A stretch of 64,000 nt of DNA from an uncultured Campylobacterota bacterium (lineage in GTDB: Bacteria > Campylobacterota > Campylobacteria > Campylobacterales > Sulfurovaceae). A program made the position numbers and the translations under genes. The DNA lies in the NCBI GenBank assembly GCA_937141405.1, contig CAKZQQ010000003.1, positions 1 to 64,000 of the forward strand, read 5' to 3'. Below are positions 61,954 to 64,000 of the stretch, piece by piece (within the stretch, counting starts at the first letter, position 1; every line of letters begins with the position of its first letter). Below the pieces are notes generated by a model. That model saw only the letters and a list, made by a program, of their open reading frames with translations, did not search any database and was not told the DNA's origin.

Positions 61954-62809
61954 GGGGTCAGGTAACAACTACAACTCTCTACTCCTCTTAATCACACCAT
62001 AAACTGCCTGTTGTGTTATCCCTAGCACTGTAGCGATCATCTGCTGAGAATATCCTTTTTCATAGGCTTTTACTATCTGCTTATTTCTTTGCTTTATCTC
62101 TTTTGTTTTCAACAATTGGTTCTTTAGTTTCTCTATGTCCAACTTCTTTTTTGTATTTGAAGTTTCAACTAGAGCAGATGCTTTTTTCATCTCATCTAGT
62201 TGTGAACTATCTACTGTACTATTTAAAAATGCTTTTATTGCTTCTGTATCATTTTTGTAATTTTGTATTATCCATGACTGCTGTAAACATTCAGGTATAT
62301 TTTTTCCATTCAAGAAATAGTTATAGGAGCCATAAGGATACTCTGCTATATCTTTTACAATCTTTGCTTTAAGCGGATTTTGTTCTATATATATCATAAG
62401 TGTATAGAGGTAAGCTTCATTGGCAACATACCATGATTTAAATCTTCCTTGCCATAGATGTCCTGATCGTTTATATTTTTTATTGAAATAGATGGAGTAG
62501 CTCATGCCCAGCTGTTTCATAAATCTTGAGAGGTTTGGTTGCTCTATCTCTACAAGTAAATGATAATGGTTAGACATGAGACAATAATTATGTATAGTAA
62601 TGCCATAACTTCTAGCATAGAAGCACATTAACTCTTCAAAACATTCATAATCCTCTGCCTCTTCAAAGACTACTCTTTGTTCTACACCTCTATTGACTAT
62701 ATGATAACAACCTACTGCTTCTATACGAGGTTTTCTTGCCATGAAATATTTCCTTTATTTAAAGTAGTATAGCAAAGAAATACTTTAATTGTAATTGTTA
62801 CCTGACCCC
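61954..62809 (-). mobile_element. RAYT element bounded by a 15-bp perfect inverted repeat
   Basis: GGGGTCAGGTAACAA at 61954-61968 is repeated in inverted form (TTGTTACCTGACCCC) at 62795-62809, exactly bracketing the transposase gene. A partial direct repeat GACCCCTCTAAT follows at the right end (62804 and 62823). The element is about 856 bp. Confidence 0.75.
61969..62742 (-). CDS. REP-associated tyrosine transposase (RAYT, Y1/HUH family)
   Basis: 257 aa. The HUH motif is in NYCLMSNHYHLLVE (about residues 53-66), and the catalytic Tyr region is QLGMSYSIYFNKKYKRSGH (a typical RAYT block). The C-terminal extension (GYSQQMIATVLGITQQAVYG) is an HTH. It starts MARKPRIEAVGCYHIVNRGV. RAYTs process REP hairpins by single-strand DNA transfer. 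It is intact. Confidence 0.93.
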   Translation of the reverse strand: MARKPRIEAVGCYHIVNRGVEQRVVFEEAEDYECFEELMCFYARSYGITIHNYCLMSNHYHLLVEIEQPNLSRFMKQLGMSYSIYFNKKYKRSGHLWQGRFKSWYVANEAYLYTLMIYIEQNPLKAKIVKDIAEYPYGSYNYFLNGKNIPECLQQSWIIQNYKNDTEAIKAFLNSTVDSSQLDEMKKASALVETSNTKKKLDIEKLKNQLLKTKEIKQRNKQIVKAYEKGYSQQMIATVLGITQQAVYGVIKRSREL

Positions 62810-62889
62810 TCTAATGCTAATAGACCCCTCTAATACCAAAAATGGAGTCAGGCATGACAGCACCTAAGCCGTTGCCCAATCTTAGATAA

Positions 62890-63241
62890 GAAGAATCATC
62901 TCAAACTCTTAGAGTCGCGTTGTCAAGAGATCAAAGAAGAGCAATAGTTGCGGGGTATCTTTTGATGCCGACAAGAGAGAAGATATTAAAGGAGATCGCT
63001 GTTGGTAGGTAGATTTTTAACCGAGGTCGAAAAAAGATATCAAAAGAAATTTCCAAAAGACGGCACACTCCCCTACTACTTTCAAAGTGAAGATAACAGT
63101 TTTGAGAATATGCTTGAAGTAGCAATCAAAAGGAATGGTGCCGTTACAAAACAAGAGATCATAGATATTCTTGGTGGCGAAGATAATTATAAGATGATGA
63201 GAGCGTATCTCATCGAGAATGGATATGCAGATGTCAAATGA
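62890..63241 (+). pseudogene. Possible frameshifted remnant gene
   Basis: Frame one reads LSRDQRRAIVAGYLLMPTRE and ends ...EIAVGR at 63012. Frame two then reads VGRFLTEVEKRYQKKFPKDG through 63241. Joined, they give a plausible protein of about 105 aa, so a one-base shift near 63001-63010 is likely. Alternatively the second part (63002-63241, TTG start with AAAGGAG upstream, 79 aa, with a wHTH-like C terminus) is a gene of its own. Confidence 0.4.
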
Positions 63242-63280
63242 TAATCAACTAGTAAATAGAGGGCAAACAAAGACAAAAAG

Positions 63281-63660
63281 TGGGTAATTAGGCTTATGAG
63301 CCCGAGAGACAGACGCTTGCCGATGTCTCTACCATAGCTGGGGAATCGGACAATCTATTCCCAGAGGCTGATACAACTATACCACAAAATAAACAAAAAT
63401 TCAAATCAATACAAAAGTCAAAATAAGAAGTTTCAAACTAAGAGGTGCTTCGATATAATTTGTTAGATTTATAAAAAAATAGGTAGGCTCTCCGAGAGCG
63501 ACCTATATCTTCAAAAAGATAGACCTAGAGTCTCTACGCCCGAAAACGACTCTCGTATGAGTGACATAATTGTAACACAAAATAAACAAAAACTCAAATA
63601 AACACATAAATCAAAATAAGAATATTTCAGTAGCTAGGCGAATTTGCTATAATGTGTTAT
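63281..63660. repeat. Two tandem hairpin-plus-AT-rich units beside RAYT genes
   Basis: Each unit of about 190 bp has a hairpin-rich part of about 90 bp (63281-63370; 63481-63565) and an AT-rich part that is similar between copies (ACACAAAATAAACAAAAA...; 63375-63465 and 63573-63660) ending in TATAAT (63454-63459; 63648-63653). Hairpins include GGCTTATGAGCC, GAGACA...TGTCTC and CTGGG...CCCAG in unit one, and AGGTAGGCTCTCCGAGAGCG-ACCT in unit two. GTAG or CTAC lies beside several stems, as in REP elements processed by RAYTs. Confidence 0.55.
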
Positions 63661-63688
63661 GTATGGAGGGTCGGGTGATAATGATAAC

Positions 63689-64000
63689 TCACTTACTCCT
63701 CCTCTTCAACACCCCATGCACAGCAGGCTGTGATATGCCCAATACTTTAGCAATACCATGCTGAGAATAACCTTTCTCTATTGCTTTGAGTATCTTCATA
63801 TTTCGCTCTTTTATATCCCCAATGCCATCAAACATCTTGATCAAATCCTTTTCTTTTAACTTAATGTCAATATTCGGTGCATCAACCAAAGAGGATGCAG
63901 TTTTAAGTTCTTGTAGTTGTGCAGTATCAACGATTGAATTCAAAAATGCTTTTATAGCATCTTTATCATCTTTGTAGTTTTGCACTATCCATGAATCTTT
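63689..64000 (-). CDS. Second RAYT transposase, C-terminal part (cut by window edge)
   Basis: The visible 103 codons align with the C-terminal third of the first RAYT (QNYKDDKDAIKAFLNS and GYSQHGIAKVLGISQPAVHG) but are clearly diverged, so it is a related rather than duplicated copy. The N-terminal catalytic part lies beyond 64000. The stop is followed by a GGGTCGGGT motif like the boundary of the first element. Confidence 0.85.
   Translation of the reverse strand, partial: KDSWIVQNYKDDKDAIKAFLNSIVDTAQLQELKTASSLVDAPNIDIKLKEKDLIKMFDGIGDIKERNMKILKAIEKGYSQHGIAKVLGISQPAVHGVLKRRSK

Noticed and set aside
62931-63125. 64-codon minus-strand frame opposite the remnant gene
   Set aside because: Lacks a ribosome site and any recognisable feature; it mirrors the plus-strand reading frame.
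63281-63660. CRISPR array
   Set aside because: There are only two units, of about 190 bp, with divergent hairpin parts and no spacers or cas genes.

Overview
The window is about 64 kb of a low-GC chromosome from a member of the Campylobacterota (Epsilonproteobacteria). The evidence is a Wolinella/Helicobacter-type hydABCDE hydrogenase operon, an S10-spc-alpha ribosomal cluster with no rpmD between rpsE and rplO, promoters with a TATAAT -10 box and AT-rich upstream DNA instead of clear -35 boxes, and a NikMNQO/porin metal-uptake block. A sulfur- or hydrogen-oxidising genus near Sulfurimonas or Sulfurovum is likely, but the genus cannot be fixed from this sequence.

Layout. (1) Positions 1-14250, minus strand: one ribosomal protein supercluster from rpsJ to a truncated rplQ, including secY, map, infA and rpoA. 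A second promoter and a structured leader lie in front of rpmJ. (2) 14.3-23.7 kb: a P-loop ATPase, the SRP RNA gene (minus) divergent from tRNA-Ser(GGA), a radical SAM/SPASM cassette, CorA, an RCK potassium channel, a universal stress protein, and an ars operon with a perfect 14-bp inverted repeat in its promoter. (3) 23.7-47.4 kb: a hydrogen-metabolism island. It holds a HyaD-type protease, hypABCDE and hypF, a porin with a Fur-box-like site, a NikMNQO nickel transporter, the membrane-bound hydABCDE uptake hydrogenase, a second signal-less group 2-like hydrogenase, a TetR regulator, and doxX-msrBA upstream. (4) 47.4-52.5 kb: envelope proteins, among them a 14-repeat WG lipoprotein and a Tyr-rich repeat lipoprotein. 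(5) 52.7-58.7 kb: gltBD glutamate synthase. (6) 58.7-64 kb: small membrane proteins, YchJ, an HTH/nucleotidyltransferase pair behind a 48-bp near-palindrome, and two REP-associated tyrosine transposases (RAYTs) separated by tandem hairpin-rich repeats.

How the genes fit together. Nickel enters through the porin and NikMNQO. HypA and HypB handle nickel, HypC-F make the Fe(CN)2CO group, and HydABC oxidises H2 and passes electrons to quinone. Several details depart from the textbook: HydD lacks two of the three expected metal ligands while a second protease at 24.9 kb keeps them; HydA has Asn in place of one proximal-cluster Cys; and the second large subunit ends at its last Cys motif and needs no C-terminal cleavage. 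The least explained loci are the radical SAM cassette (15.8-17.4 kb) and the RAYT-linked tandem hairpin repeats (63.3-63.66 kb).
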